Origin: Lithospermum erythrorhizon
Lineage: Eukaryota; Streptophyta; Magnoliopsida; Boraginales; Boraginaceae
Length of the DNA stretch: 64,000 nt
NCBI GenBank assembly: GCA_019722365.1
Contig: JADFUC010001745.1
Coordinates: forward strand, 1 to 64,000
Direction of reading: 5' to 3'
Part shown: positions 47,760-64,000 of the stretch, in pieces
How positions within the stretch are numbered: the stretch's first letter is position 1
How the letters are laid out: each line of letters starts with the position of its first letter
The notes under the pieces: generated by a model
What the model was told of the DNA's origin: nothing
Seen by the model: the letters and a program-made list of their open reading frames with translations, nothing else
The model's database searches: none
Program-made: the position numbers and the translations under genes

Positions 47760-50700
47760 GACTGTGAGGGGTGAGTTATTAATTTATGAATGAACTTGAG
47801 TTATTAATCTTTTTTCAAACGATGAACTAGTGTAATCATTCCATCGAAATAGCGTATTGGGATGAGGCACATCTATTGAATGTAATGTTTATAAATCATG
47901 TACGCTAGATAAATCATACTATACAAGCTTACACGCGATGCGCCCACTCAAGAAAGATTTGCATACGAGCCTAACTCATAACTTTACTTCGTCATAGCCT
48001 CACATAAATTCACCAACTCACACCCTTATGCCTATATTTTAATATCAATGGACGATAATTGAACATTGATTCACGAATTTATTAATACATTTAAAAGATT
48101 GATTTATGAACTTATTCAAGATACCATATTAAAAATTCATAAATTTCATTTTAATATTAATTAATGATAACCGAGAAATGCCCAGGGAAGTTATTATTAA
48201 TACATCGGTGGAAATTTATATATTAAATGCAAGTGAGATCCTGAATAGGGGTTGGGTTGAGGTGGGGGATACCCCATAACTTTAACTTGGGTGTTTGGTA
48301 TGTAAAAGAAAAGAATTGAATTCAACTTGAGGTTAAAATGGAATCTCTGATGGGCACTTGTACCTAGTTCTGCTTGCTTCGTTTCTTGTGCTCACAAATA
48401 TGCAATAGTAAAATTCATACTAGTACATAAAAATGAATTTAAAATTCATACATAAAAATTTAAAAAATGAAAAGAGTAGCTGAATAGTAAATTTTCAAAC
48501 ACTAGCAGAGGCAGCTTGTTGTAGGGGAAATTTTCAAAGAATGATGGAGTTGCTTTAGATCAATGATTTGGATCAAGCATGTGTAGTGTTATGATGAAGC
48601 TGTGCTAGGACTTGTTTGAGTGATTTTTTTTGTTTTTTTAATAGATTCAAGCTCAACTGCAGAAGCATTATTGTAGGCATTTAATTTTGAACTTACTGCC
48701 TTGCATTTGATGAATGTTAAAAAGTCATGCTTACTTTTAATTTGTTACAGACTTACAGTATAATAATTTTTCAAGAAGTTGTACATCTTCAAATTGCTAA
48801 ATTCTGCCACACACTCGGAATCCAAATAATTTCAAATAGATATTCTGAACTATTCAATCTTCAAATACCACTAATCAAGATTTTCGACACCTCAATTTTT
48901 CAAAATCGCAAGACCTATATTCTTTCAATCCAAAAATCAATTTTTAAAAGAAAGAATTTCAGTGCAAATAACATTCAATAATTCACCCAATTCTAACTAA
49001 CCCAATCACACATAATTCATCACACCCCTTAAAATTCATCCATTTTCACAAATAACAAAAAAACGCAATAAAAACCAATTCTTGGTATTATTTGATTCTT
49101 AGACCAATTAGAAAAAGAGATTGGACCTTTGGAATCTATGATGTGGATTCTACTTTTGTACTATTACAATATACATATATATTTTTGTTATATGTATTAA
49201 CTATTTTTAGTATTATAAGGTCCATGATTGTGAAGAGTGAATAGTATATGTATAAATATGAAGTGATAATATGATTAGCCAAAAAGACAAAACTTTCTCT
49301 GTAAAATTTGGATTTCTGATTGTGATTTTAAAGCAACGGGGTGGGTAGGGTGTACCATCAATGTGAAGAACTGGAAAGTTGGGGTGGGGAGGGGTAAGGA
49401 ATGGCGAGGCGTTTGGGCTGGATGTTGGCGAGTTTTATTTTATTAATTGAAACTTTGAGCTGCATGGTTAAAATTACGCGCTATTTGATTAATAGAAGAT
49501 GTTATTTGATTATTTCATTTAAATCGCCTTTTAAAATTAATTTTGCCAAAATATATGCATCACGATTAAAAAAGTTTACTGCCAAAAATACAAATTCAAG
49601 AGATGATGAAAATAATACTGCGCACTCTTATTTAAAATAATTTCGCGAGTTCAAAGGTCAGCATAAAATTTTAGCTTAAAAATTTATAATGCACCAACTT
49701 CACTTATGCCATAATGTAATTTAGAAAGTATTTATAATGAGAGTTCCTATACTAAAACGCATTGTAGATATTGGAGTAACAGGACAATATTTTTACACTC
49801 CATTTTTTTATTGTGATGTTTAACTCATTTGTTATTTTTCATTTATTTTATATTAAAAGTGATATGACATTATGACATAGTGCGCGTAATATAAAAATCA
49901 TTAGTGTTTTTTTTTATAGATCGTAAAAATAATTAATCTAATATAAAGCTAGATTGATTGAAGATAACATGCAACTAATAAGAAATTTTATAGTTATGTA
50001 GGATTCTCTTTTGTTCGGTTTGAGTTACTTCGCTTGCTTACATTACGAGCATCTCGCTAGCTTTAATTAACTAAGAAATGCAGATGCCTTCGACAAGAAG
50101 ATAAATTATTCATAATTCTTCTATTCAATTTTATTTTATGATTCATTTTTAATACATTTTTAATCGATGATCACTCCAATAATATTTGTACAAACCGAAT
50201 AATACGCGATTTTTATGAAATTCTCTAATTTAGCTAAGAAATACCTAAAAGAGTTACACATTGGATGTCTCTTTCGTTTCGATAAATATATACCTAAAAA
50301 CGAATTATATCAAATGAACGAAATAAAGATTAAGATAATTTTCAAAAAACTATATATATGCATTTTTTTTTAATAAAAAGCTTAAACTTCAATAAGATAA
50401 GCATGCTGATTAATTACTTGATACTAAACTTTTAAAATATCCAAACATAAATAATAGCTTTTAATATAAAAGCGTAATAATTCATTCAAATACATTTATG
50501 TATCGATTATATTACTCCATATTCATCAATAAAGTCAATTATATACTTATAATATACATATTCATGCATTTATTTTTTGTGACCATAATATCGATAAATT
50601 ATATTTACATGTAGTGAAAAACTAATATAAGTATTATTATGGCAATATACTCTTTATTTAGTTTACTAATTAATAATTAATATTAATAAAGATTGAATTT

Positions 50701-52914
50701 TTTGAATTTCCTTTCATATATTGAATTCAACTCTAATTAATTTTCTATTTATTTATAATTTATATAAAGAGATTTTTATTTACATAAAAAACTAAATATG
50801 TTATATATATTATAATAAAAAAATTAAATTTTGAAATAAATAAAATATCCAAATCCATTACTCACTTCATAATTAAATAATTGTCATGATTGACGGTTGG
50901 CCTCCAAATTAATAAAATTTTAAGCCTTCATCAATGAACATAATTTTTATTTGAATAAAATTTAATGTCAATATTAAAGTACATTTAAAATATTATTGTT
51001 TTGATAATTTTCACTAAATATTATACAACAAAGTTATAAAAATATTTAAATTTAACATTTATTGGTGTGAAAACCAAATTTAAACTCTCAACTCTATCAG
51101 GGAGTATTATATATGTAGCATGACATTTTTTTTATTTCAATTGGTTGAATGTGAATATAAAATATCACATAATAATTTAGATATATATTCTTTAATAGTA
51201 ATTTTTTTTATTAGAAAATTATTTTTCACTTATAATTAAATAATTATCATTCAAAAAATTAGTATGAATAGACCAATTCATTCTACATTAAAAGCTCGAA
51301 TTTACTTATCAAGCATGACAAATTAAAAAAATCAAAGCATGTGATTATATCAAACACTTTTATCTCTGTTTGATTATAATAATAAGATATATCAATGTTG
51401 AATATAAAAAGAAAAAAAAACACAACTCACAATTTTGTTGGGTAAAAGTTAGATCAGAATCTTAGAATATCATATAAAATACATTATAATTTATAGATCA
51501 AATCCTTTTTCTACAAGATGTGGCCATTCGTCAACTGAAAAAATAGTCGTATATGTCCAGTTATTTATTTGCTGCAACTATTTTCAAATGTTTGAGTGCA
51601 CATTTCGTCACTATATTTTTGGCTATATGTGCAGAAGACTATTTGCTATTCCGTGCTCTTTCTATATTCTTATTTATTTCTTGCCTGTCCTTCTTGTTAA
51701 TAGACATTTCAACTCCCCATATAAATAAATTATATGAACAACATAACATACATTTTGTAAAAGAAAAAACATGTTATATATTCATTTAATTGTGGCAAAA
51801 ATGCTAGAATCCATAACTTTTTTTGTTATGGCGAAACTTTAAATTTACGTATCAATAAACAGACTAATAAGACTCATTATCAAGCTAAGGGGTAGCAGGA
51901 TTGAAGTTTTATTTAAATCATGTGCTTAGCCGTTAGCGATTAATTACTACGATTAGCATGGTCTTAGGGCTAAACTGTAACAGCCTGCAGATATAGAATC
52001 TCTTGGGTCAATATTGCTGCAAGATAAATTAACCCAGAATAACAGCCATAAGAGACCAATATTTTAACCTTTTCTACGCGTGCCATGATTCGAAGCCACG
52101 CAAAGTTTGGTAATCTCTTATTGTGCTAGCTTTTATCCTCGTATCAAAGTAGCTTTAGCTTTTGGGAAGTTTCTCAAGTTCTACTAAGCCGACGACATCT
52201 CGCGATGACTCTTTTACGTGATAAATTTTCGGATGGATGATAGTGACTTTTGCATTAAGTGGCTTTTCTAATTTTTTTTCTTTGAAAATAATATCACCAT
52301 CTCATGCTAACAATTTTGCAATTATTTAGCTTAATTATTAGCTAGTAGTGTGTAATAATAACATTTCAATCTTTAACATTAACTTTAGAGTATAGTCTCT
52401 AACTTTTAGATAGTTTAAAACATTGTGTATATGACATAATTGTTTAAGAATCAAGATCATTACGCATAATGATCATAACAGCTTACAAAACTAGCATACG
52501 TTTTAAATTTATGTGATCTATACTAAAATCAATTGACAATTAAGATAACTTACTTATTAATTGGAATAACTCAACACCTTATTATTATTACTCGAAATAT
52601 TTTAATGTGAAACAATTGGGTATACCGCAGTTCCGCCCAAAGACGTGGTTGTCCGGTTCACATATGATAACAACGGGTGTCCTTATAACCGACTGGTTCT
52701 ATATCAATATAAGAATTTATGAGATTACATCTTAAAATCAATTGACAATAAAATATCACATCTGAGAATCGTATTAATTTACACGAAATAACTTAATTAT
52801 TTATTAATATGCATGTGAGTATGTGACAATGCTACAAATACTAATCTCGGCACAGGTTGCCTTTGGTCTTATCGGGTAGATCGGACTTACGTGTTTAGTT
52901 TCTCTGCCTCTTTA
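47760..52914. other. Intergenic, no gene seen
   Basis: About 5 kb of AT-rich DNA upstream of ABCB19 (distal promoter) and beyond. No domain, RNA gene or defined repeat is recognisable. Confidence 0.4.
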
Positions 52915-54310
52915 TACCCTCATTACTGTGCCCCGAGGAGTTTACATGTCCCACAAGTGGGGATCCCCCAAAGGACCCCTCTACCCATATCTTTCTTTAC
53001 AGTGAGACTATGTGTCATGGGACTCCAGAGGCAATTCCAGATTCGAGCGGGATAAAAATGCTGTGAGATCACTCTAGCATCGCCACATTTTATTTGCATA
53101 TGACACTATGGTCTTTTGTATAGCGGAGGAGGCGGAAGGTGATGCTTTGTTGAGATTGCTAAATACTTATGAGATCAAAGTTTCGACAACGTGTTAATTA
53201 AAAAGTTCCATTGGGCTTTGAACCTAAAAGTGCCTGCCAACCGTGACGACATACGCTAGACGCGAAAGTGATCAAGTGAAATATTAAGTTACCATCATAC
53301 ATAGAAAAGGGCGAAGTGCTCGCTACTTGTTAACGGTCAGATTAAAGATATTGCGGGTGGAAAGTGGAAATTGCCGAGTCGTTTCAATGAATCAGCTCAC
53401 GCTAACTGGTTAGATCCATGGTCCCAACTTCATTACGAATCGTTTCAAATTACCTATCGAATCATCGATACCCTAACAATTTAATGGGCAAGTTTTTCTA
53501 GGACTAATTCTGGATAAGGAAATATGAATTCATCTAAAAAGTTTTAATATCAAGAGAAAGCTTTGTGTATTAGGGTTTAAAGACCTCGGGTGCATGAATT
53601 TGGCATTGCTTGCAAAACAAGGATGGAGAGTGACTAGCAAACCAAGCTTGCTATTAGTTAAGCCTCAAAGGAAGGTACTGCCTGCTCATCCTTTCCTACA
53701 CGCTAAACTAAGGAGCAACCCATCATTTGGGTGGAGGAGTCTTCTTGAAGGATGGAGAATCTTGTGCGCGGGTGTGAGATGATGGGTGATAGCATTCAAA
53801 TGGCAGCCGATTACAACCAAATATGTCCCCCCCCCCGATGCGCACACTGCTACGGTGAGAAGCCAAGCCAACCAGAGTTGGAAGCCACCAAGACCGGGAG
53901 TTTTAAAACTTAATTGTGATGCTGGTTGGGAAAAGCAAGCAAGGATGGGTACAGTGGGAGTGGTTAGTCGGAATTCGGAGGGGACATTCAAGGGAGCTTA
54001 TTTCCAGCAGTTACAGCACGTGAATAGCGCATTGGTTGCTGAGGCATTGGCACTAAGGAAAGCTCTACATTTCACAATTCGACAATGACATCATAGAGTT
54101 GAGGTTGAGAGTGATTTGCTTCAACTAATCCAAAGCATCACTGGACAACAAAAGACTCCATTGGAGATTGAAATCATCATACAAGAAGACATTCATCATT
54201 TGGCAAAATATTTGAAAGTAAAATTTCAATATAATGAAGTCGGTAATCCATTGCTGGCATATCATGTCATATTATCAACCATAAAAAGACGACTATTACA
54301 TGCCTCCTAA
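52915..54310 (+). pseudogene. Dead LINE: reverse transcriptase end, internal deletion, RNase H domain
   Basis: Non-LTR retrotransposon coding remnant. From about 52925 the strand holds a degraded RGLRQGDPLSPYLF-like segment, then HILFAYDTMVFCIAEEAEGD and ALLRLLNTYEIK at about 53085-53200. The catalytic FADD box reads FAYD, so the first of the paired aspartates is lost. Next come LGFKDLGCMNLALLAKQGWR (53568-53627) and NPSFGWRSLLEGWRIL (53721-53768). The zinc-knuckle region that normally follows is missing. The sequence resumes in an RNase H domain: PGVLKLNCDAGW (from about 53898), MGTVGVVSRNSEG, LVAEALALRKAL, then a TGA stop at 54085-54087 and VEVESDLLQLIQSI. Several frameshifts and stops show it is inactive. 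A typical TAATGAAATCC tail follows at about 54400. Confidence 0.8.
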
Positions 54311-55884
54311 TGCATTAATCGTTCTTTCCCACTATAAGATTGATCGAAATGGTTGCTATCTCTCATTATTGAGCAAACCTTTCAGATTTTCATTATTTTC
54401 TAATGAAATCCTATCGATTGACTTTGAGCTTTAGTTAACTAAAAATTTAATTTGTTAATGCAAAAGTGTAAACGACAACGAAGCTGCCGACAAGTGTCAT
54501 TCAATATTCCATACTTTTTCTCAAATCAATTTAAATGATTTCGAATAGGTTAACATATTAAATTGTCAATCAGATTACGTCATACTAACTTAATAAATTG
54601 TTCTGCAAATTATACCTACAGTGCAATCTGTCTGGGAAGTTCAGTGTTCTTGGCTCTCTCACTTGGCCCCTAGCGGCTAAAAATTGTTGGGACCTCAAAC
54701 ATCCCAGCTACTCTTACATGGTAAAGTCAAGAATATAGAAGAGGAAGATAAAAGGCAGCCCCTATTGTTTATGAAATTATGGTATTAATTAACTTAATGG
54801 AGTGGCTTTGGTTGTTTTGTAGTCTCCTTTAGGGACAAAAGATCCTAATGGTGCAATAATTAAGAGATTGAAATCAAAGGTTTCAAGAAGGAAAGGCTTG
54901 TACTAGACTACTAGTACTATGTAGGCATGTGCTATGCTTATGAAGATTTGGACTGATAAGTAAAGCTTAAATTATCTTGTCAAGTTGTTTTAGGTTCAAT
55001 TCTACTGATATTGAAGTGTGAAGTGTATATATGTGGTTCTCAATTACAAATTGTCAGTAGCATTATTGCTAATCTAGTGCCCATTATTATGTCCAAAGTA
55101 TAGAAAAGTGAATCATAATATGGAGTTGGGAAAACTTATTTAATTACTATAGAGTAAATTACGATGACTCATGTTTATAATTAATGTTCGTATTGATGAC
55201 TTCCCTTTTCAATTTATCTTATAATATTCCCTTCGCTTTTTTACCATATTTTTAACTATTTGGTACGAATACCTAGTTAAAAAGTAGCTGCATTAAAAAA
55301 AAGAATGACAATCAATCAAACAATACTCACGGCCGACAAGAATTTTAAATAAAAAAAGAATAAAAAGTATATGTAAAATGAAAATGTTACTCCCCAATCC
55401 AAAACAAAAAATATAAAATCTTATATAATTTGATCTATTTTCAAACATCATAATATTAATTTTTAACAATATAATTAAAAAGCAGAATCGTAAGATTAAA
55501 GTGATTTATCTCGACATGCTAGAAAGACAATTTATTTCAACAAATGAGTATTTATTATAAAGAATGATAACAAAAAATAAATTAGAAATAAACGATAAAC
55601 TAAAAAAAACTGTGCGAGACAAGCTATTTAGTTGTAAAGCATTCATGAATTCTACCTAGAACAAGTATAACTTGACCATATATATGTTAAAAATTATTCC
55701 ACTTTTATTTTTTAATTACATACAACTTCCCATAAGAGGAAAAAAGATTACATATTTTTTTAGTCAAACAACCTCTTTATATGACTTATAGAGTTTAATA
55801 TGGGACTCAAGTGCGTCTCATTTTTGATAAATTTAATTGCTTATGGGAGCATTGATCTATATTATTTATCACAATTAACAAATA
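54311..55884. other. Intergenic, no gene seen
   Basis: The first 100 bases are probably LINE 3' sequence. About 54610-54760 is richer in G+C but has no open frame or RNA fold that I recognise. The rest is AT-rich. Confidence 0.4.
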
Positions 55885-56276
55885 CTCCCTCTGTTCCTAA
55901 TTACTTTAATGATACCTAGATTTTTTAAACACCCACTTTATCATATTTAGTTTACTTGATCATATCTATATTATATATTCGAATATTATTTAGAATATTT
56001 GCACATTAATTTCATTATATTGTAATTATGGCACTAATTATGTAATGCTATAATATTAGCATTGTTATATTCATTAGAATATTTCTAACCACAATATTAG
56101 TCTAGCATTTATGTTGTAGAGTTGTATATAACAGTGTATCACAATGAAAATCAATCAAGGATTCAATTCTTCAAATTATATTATTATATTATTTATCAAA
56201 CACCCTCTTTATACCTAGATTTTTTAAGATTCATTTTCATGTATGTTTGGTAGACATCGAAGATAAGCTAAGGGAG
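55885..56276. mobile_element. Stowaway-like MITE, possibly composite
   Basis: The left end CTCCCTCTGTTCCTAATTAC is a typical Stowaway terminus after TA. The right end, read on the other strand, starts CTCCCTTAGCTTATC with a flanking TA. ACCTAGATTTTTTAA occurs both near the left end (about 55915) and near the right end (about 56215) in the same orientation, so it may be two nested or rearranged copies. Confidence 0.4.
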
Positions 56277-59200
56277 TACGAAATCGAAAATTAAAAATTT
56301 ATTTTCCTGTCTCCCTTTATTTTAAATCCAATACAGTACCATTAAATAATCCTCCCGTCTTAATGATTTGACTGTTATAATAAAAAAGTTTACTTGATCA
56401 AGACTTTTAATTTCTTTTCAATGCAACTTTTCTTTTGAACTTTAAAAATATTTCCAAACGCCATTGCTTTTCATTCCTCAAGAATATTCTTATTTTTATT
56501 GGTTAATAATTTTATCTCTCCTTGAAAATAAGAAACAAGATTTACTTAACAAAGACTTTAAACCACATCGCAATTAAAATAAAAAAAAGTAATAAACTCA
56601 TAAAAGTAGCATCAAGGGACTAGAGTTCGAGTAGCCTCGATGTGAGTTTAACAGTGATGAACCACAATAAAATAGTTTGAAACTTTGAATTGTCTGCTCA
56701 AGTTTGCTGGACCACGTTTGGACTCCCTCCCTGAGTGTTGTTTTCTCATGCTTAGACAACTTTTACAGATAACTATTTGTAAAGCTAAGCTTTCCAACCT
56801 AATCCAAACATCTCATGTATGGCTATAGTATCTTATAAACTTGAAAACAATGGTCAATAAATATCAAAATCTGGAAAGTTTGATTATTCATCAGTGTTTC
56901 CATCACAACAGTGTCCATGGAATGATTGCTAGGTGTGCCTCATTCTTTATGCAATGCATGTTTTATGATTCTTAATTAATCCACTAGAGACTACCAAGTG
57001 ATTATCATCCATAAATATTTGTTACTATAACTCTCTACCCATTAAAAAGATTGTCAAGTTTAATCTCAATTGTTAAAATCAACAAATCTTACGATCTTAA
57101 TTGACTCATTAAATTTTAATTTGAAATAAAATTATCATATTAAAATCATAGTAAATTACATTAAAATGACAACTTTTGATATATCCTCATTTTCACCAAA
57201 TAATAATTCAAGATATACAAATTTATTTGAGTTGAAAATAAACTTAAAAAATTAACCATCTAGTTCCAAATTTGTCAATGTTTTTGGAAGGGTAGATAAT
57301 GGAACAATGTTTTCTCCATTTTCAAAACCACTAATAATACCTCGTTAACTATATATAGTACTCCGAATTGATTAGTACATAAGTCGTACTTTTTCCTCAT
57401 ACGTTTGCTTGTCTTGGTGAGATTGAGAAATTTTTGGACAATCATAAGCACCAACTCCGATTAGGGAGAAATTATCCCTTTTCCCAGGGGATATTGACTA
57501 CATAATTTAGTATTAGAATCTGATAATATTATTTGCATATTCTCCTTTAGTCCTTTCCTTTTTTGCGTCTCCTTATTATGGCTCGTGATTTAATTGATTG
57601 AATATCACATATATATTGTGAATATGGTGTATGGTTAACCACCCTTCCAATGTATGATGTTCAATTTTAAAAACCACAAGGCGTGAAAGAAGTACAAAAT
57701 GAAGAAATCAATTCACCATCCTCCGCATAGTACTCTAATCAAATAAAATGACTAATTAGATGTTTGTCTCCTAACATGCTTATTTCGCTGGTTTCGAACT
57801 ACGCGATCTTTTTCGCGCCGCTAATCAGATTTAAGCAGTGACAAAATACTATTTAAGCTTTTTACCTAAAAATAAATTTTAAAATGTAAAAAATGGGATG
57901 AGGGGGCAGTTGAGTAAGCATTTAAAAGCATTAAGTGAGCCATCCCCGAAAAGATAGAAAGACAAGTGACAACCCCGAAGATCAAGATACTGCGACAAAT
58001 TAAAATAAAAAAGATAGCTTAGCTTAAACGGCTAATTAGCCAAATAAAATTGAAAACATTACATTTTGATGTAGTGAGATAAGTAACGTCAAACGGACCC
58101 TAACATTAACCAATTTGTTACTTTAGTACATTTTGCCAAATCACTTGTTTGTTATCTATGACATTGGAGTAGTTTGGGTAGGTGAAAGTGTGAAGAATTC
58201 ATGACAATTGATGTTGTTAGAAATGATCTTCTTTCCTCATGAAGTAATGCTAACATTATGGCATAACTAAAAGTTGCATGTCAAATAGTATTCATTGCTT
58301 TTTTCACTGTAGAAATCAGTTTACAGAAACTGTTTGCCTGGCTTCTCCTTCAAAAAAAAGATATCATGTACATGTATCTTTTATAAAAGAAGCATTATAT
58401 GTTCAAGAAAGAAGAGGCATTAAGAACTCTTTTGATCAAATTCTTTGGGTGTTTTAAGACTTAATACCCTGATTCAATTACAATGGCAAGAGTCAAGACT
58501 CAAGAGATCAAATATTGTGGCATACAGCATACTGGCATGGCAAGATTAATATGATCCATATGGAGATGTGGGTTTCTTCCATATAGTATTTTTTTCTCTT
58601 TTATGTGGATGTGGATTAGAAACTTAAAATGTCCATATATGACCATGTGTGTTACTATTTGTGTTGGGCTATTAACTAGAGACAACAAGTCATCAACCAC
58701 CTAAAGGCTAAAGCCCAAAAATTGTTCCAACTCAAGTGGATGCATTGGATTGGGTAACTAACTTAACTATGTGAGTAATGTGATTATGTGACTATGTAAG
58801 TCTACTTGAAACTTGAACCAAATATTGTTTGATTTTAATTGGCTTAATTTCATAGATCCTAAAACTATTACTTATGAATAATTTATTCAGATATCAACTT
58901 TCAATTTCGCTTTAAATAACTATTCATTTCCACTTGCTCTGAGACCATTTCTCAATGTTGTGTTAATATATTTCAGATACTTGGGTTCATTAGTCAATGA
59001 AAGATTTATGCTTCTTTTTGTAGTTAACAAAAATATTTATAAATTCAAATTTAAAGAAAAAAAGAACCCCTGGCTCCAACCCACATACCCCCTCCCCCAC
59101 ATCGTCTTCAACATTCACCCCCAACCCCCACCTTTCTTTTTCATCAGTTCAATACCCACTTAAGATTTTCTTGTGAAAAGTCTATGGAGTTGAAAAAAAT

Positions 59201-61199
59201 AGAATCTTTTTTGGTGGGCATGTAGTTTTTACAAAAGTTGAAGCTTTACAGTTCAAGAAAATGGTATAAGGGGGTTAGTGAGGTGGATGTTAGACAAAGA
59301 AAACATTGTGAGCATTATTGTTTGCTCAAATATGATGATGAGTTGGAGCTTAGTTAATTTGTTTTGTGTGGTTTTAAACAATAATTGCCTTGAAGATGAA
59401 GAAGAAAGGTAGGGGTTGGGAGTGGGGTGGGTATGTGGATTGGGAGTAGAGGTTATTTTTCTTTAATTTTAATTTATAAATAGTTATTTTGAAACAAGTA
59501 TCAATCTTTCATTATTTAAAAATGAATTCAAACTCTGAAATATATTAATTTTGACATAAAAATGATCAAGAGCAAATTAAAACGAATAGTTCGTTTCAGA
59601 AAATAAGTTGAAAAGTTCAAGAATATTTGAATAAACTAACTCACAAGCAATAATTTATAGGCTGTATGGAATTAAGCCATTTTAATTTTTTGATCCCATT
59701 CAATTAGATTTGGACTCATGTTTCCCTTTTTCTTGAAAAATAGAATGAATGAACAAGATTACAAATAACAGAAAGAAGCCAAGGAATAATAGACATGGCC
59801 ACATGGGCACATGTCAGTGTCAAACATATAAGAAGTCCAGTCAAGTTTGACAATCAGTAGGCTGTTAGCGGGTCAAATCATCTGATAACAACTTCATACT
59901 TCACCCAAAAATTGACTAGTTTACATTATTGATTAATGATGCAGAGGAACCACTACTAAATTTTTGAAAAATGTAATTTTAATAAACAGTTTTTCAAAAA
60001 ACTATAATTATTATTTATTCCGTTTCAATTTAATTGATCATCTAATAAAAAAATTTATTTTTATTATAAAGAATTGCTTCATTTACCAACGTAACTAGAC
60101 AGACAAGCCAGATTGCCTCATAATATTCTTTTTTTCTATTTGGCTGATATCCTTTACCTCTTATCAAAATTGTACAATTAACGATTTTCTTAATAAAATA
60201 TTTTTTCTAAATCCATCAAATAAATTGAGAGAGTGAAAGATTTTTAAATTCTAGTGTTCACCCATCTTAAACTTTTATACTTTTTCTTTCTTATAAAGAA
60301 TTACTGTGACGAAAGAATCATTCCCCTTTCTTTCACTACTAACAGTGAAGAATCATATTTGAATAAAAAATACTAATAAAGTCTAAGTATAATCTAATAT
60401 TAGTAAATGCGAATTTTCGGAATGTTTGATCGAGGCATTAACGTGATTGGAGGAGTATAAAGCAAAACTTGGTACATAACGAGATAAATTCAATATAATG
60501 CTTAATTTTGCATTTCAAAAGTACACTTTTTGCAAACCCCATTAATGATTGTATGAGTATGTCTGATCGGGATACCGATCTTTTGTTTTACAAAACACAA
60601 CTTTAAAAGTGATGTTCATCTCATGTTTAAATTTTCATTATTCATCCATCTAAATTCGGACAACTTATCAATTAGTTATATTACAAAAAAATAAAAAATA
60701 AAAATATTTCAAAAATATTTTGAAAACATAACTACTTTTTATTTCTTATAATCTATACTATATATAATATCTAAGCATCCTATTTGCCATGTCAGTCTAA
60801 CTTCGATATTCTTATTTTACCCTTTAAGAATTCAACCACCCAAAATTCAACTTCCATAATATTTGATTAAATATGACAAAATCCACGAGACAAAAGAATA
60901 AAATAAAGCGTTGTTCAAGTATTTTTCTAACAAGCAGATATCGTCAATACCAAACTCATAACATGCATTTTATTTGATATTTTCTTCTCTTATATACTCT
61001 AGATGTTATTTAATTTTAATTCATTATTTGTATTATTAAAAAAGATATTATAAAATCAAATTAATTTAACATTTCGCATTTATGCTAAAAAATCAACTAA
61101 GAATAAATAAAATCAACTAACGACAAAAAATTATAAAAACGGTTATCAATTAAAAATAATCCCTGATCACCCCCAAAACTAACTCTCGACCATCCCTTG
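56277..61199. other. Intergenic and upstream region of alpha-tubulin, no other gene seen
   Basis: AT-rich with no recognisable coding sequence. A MITE-like start lies at about 60020 (CGTTTCAATTTAATTGATC). Confidence 0.4.
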
Positions 61200-61207
61200 T
61201 ATATAAA
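61200..61207 (+). promoter_or_regulatory. TATA box of alpha-tubulin
   Basis: TATATAAA within CCCTTGTATATAAACAAC. Transcription would start near 61230-61240, giving a leader of about 125-135 bases before the ATG at 61363. Confidence 0.6.
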
Positions 61208-61344
61208 CAACACCCATCCATTTTCCTGATATTGAGATCTGAAACTTCCCCATATTCCTGAAAAGAGACGTCATTGTATACGCCTCCGGAACTTTTCATT
61301 CTTCCCAAAACCGCCCCACATTTTCCCTGAATTTGCAGATCTGA

Positions 61345-64000
<2,656 letters not shown>

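Noticed and set aside
54116..54310. 64-codon plus-strand frame as a separate gene.
   Set aside because: It continues the RNase H domain of the LINE after an in-frame stop, so it is part of that pseudogene.
54610..54760. G+C-richer patch suspected to be a microRNA precursor or small RNA gene.
   Set aside because: No convincing stem could be traced by eye and no known mature sequence was recognised.

Overview
This is a stretch of nuclear DNA from a flowering plant, most likely a eudicot. It is AT-rich, its genes carry introns, and the long gaps between them are filled with decayed transposable elements. I cannot name the species. Three plant genes are recognisable from their coding sequence. 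They are a subfamily VII receptor-like cytoplasmic kinase at 0.5-3.4 kb (minus strand), an ABCB19-type auxin exporter at 40.7-47.3 kb (minus strand), and the 5' part of an alpha-tubulin gene at 61.4 kb to the window end (plus strand). Nothing suggests they share a pathway or a transcript; each appears to have its own TATA box.

Layout. 0.5-3.4 kb: the kinase, with small indels in nearly every exon. 3.9-6.3 kb: a 236-bp insert between perfect 17-bp direct repeats, then a Stowaway-like MITE. 7.0-10.0 kb: a hAT-like element with GGCCC-rich ends and an LTR-like fragment inside. 10.2-10.9 kb: an AT-rich array of about 110-140-bp units, with a second array of the same family at 32.1 kb. 13.3-14.0 kb: two tRNA-type SINEs, one inside a 25-bp perfect fold-back. 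14.65-22.73 kb: a decayed CACTA (En/Spm-type) element with CGTCGGT-rich subterminal repeats and transposase remnants. 23.8-26.5 kb: a possible small minus-strand transcript. 26.5-40 kb: mostly unannotatable AT-rich DNA. 40.7-47.3 kb: ABCB19. 52.9-54.3 kb: a dead LINE carrying reverse transcriptase and RNase H remnants. 61.2 kb to the end: alpha-tubulin.

Two things deserve most attention. First, the introns of the alpha-tubulin gene are built from degenerate copies of the gene's own exon/intron boundaries: four extra copies of the exon 1 end with its donor, about three of the exon 2 acceptor, and three of the exon 3 start. Second, the kinase and the ABC transporter contain many one- or two-base indels beside otherwise well-conserved codons, while tubulin is clean. 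This may be real pseudogenisation or poor local consensus accuracy. The sequence alone cannot settle which, so both loci should be read as disrupted as given. No RNA genes other than SINEs, no CRISPR arrays and no viral genes were found.
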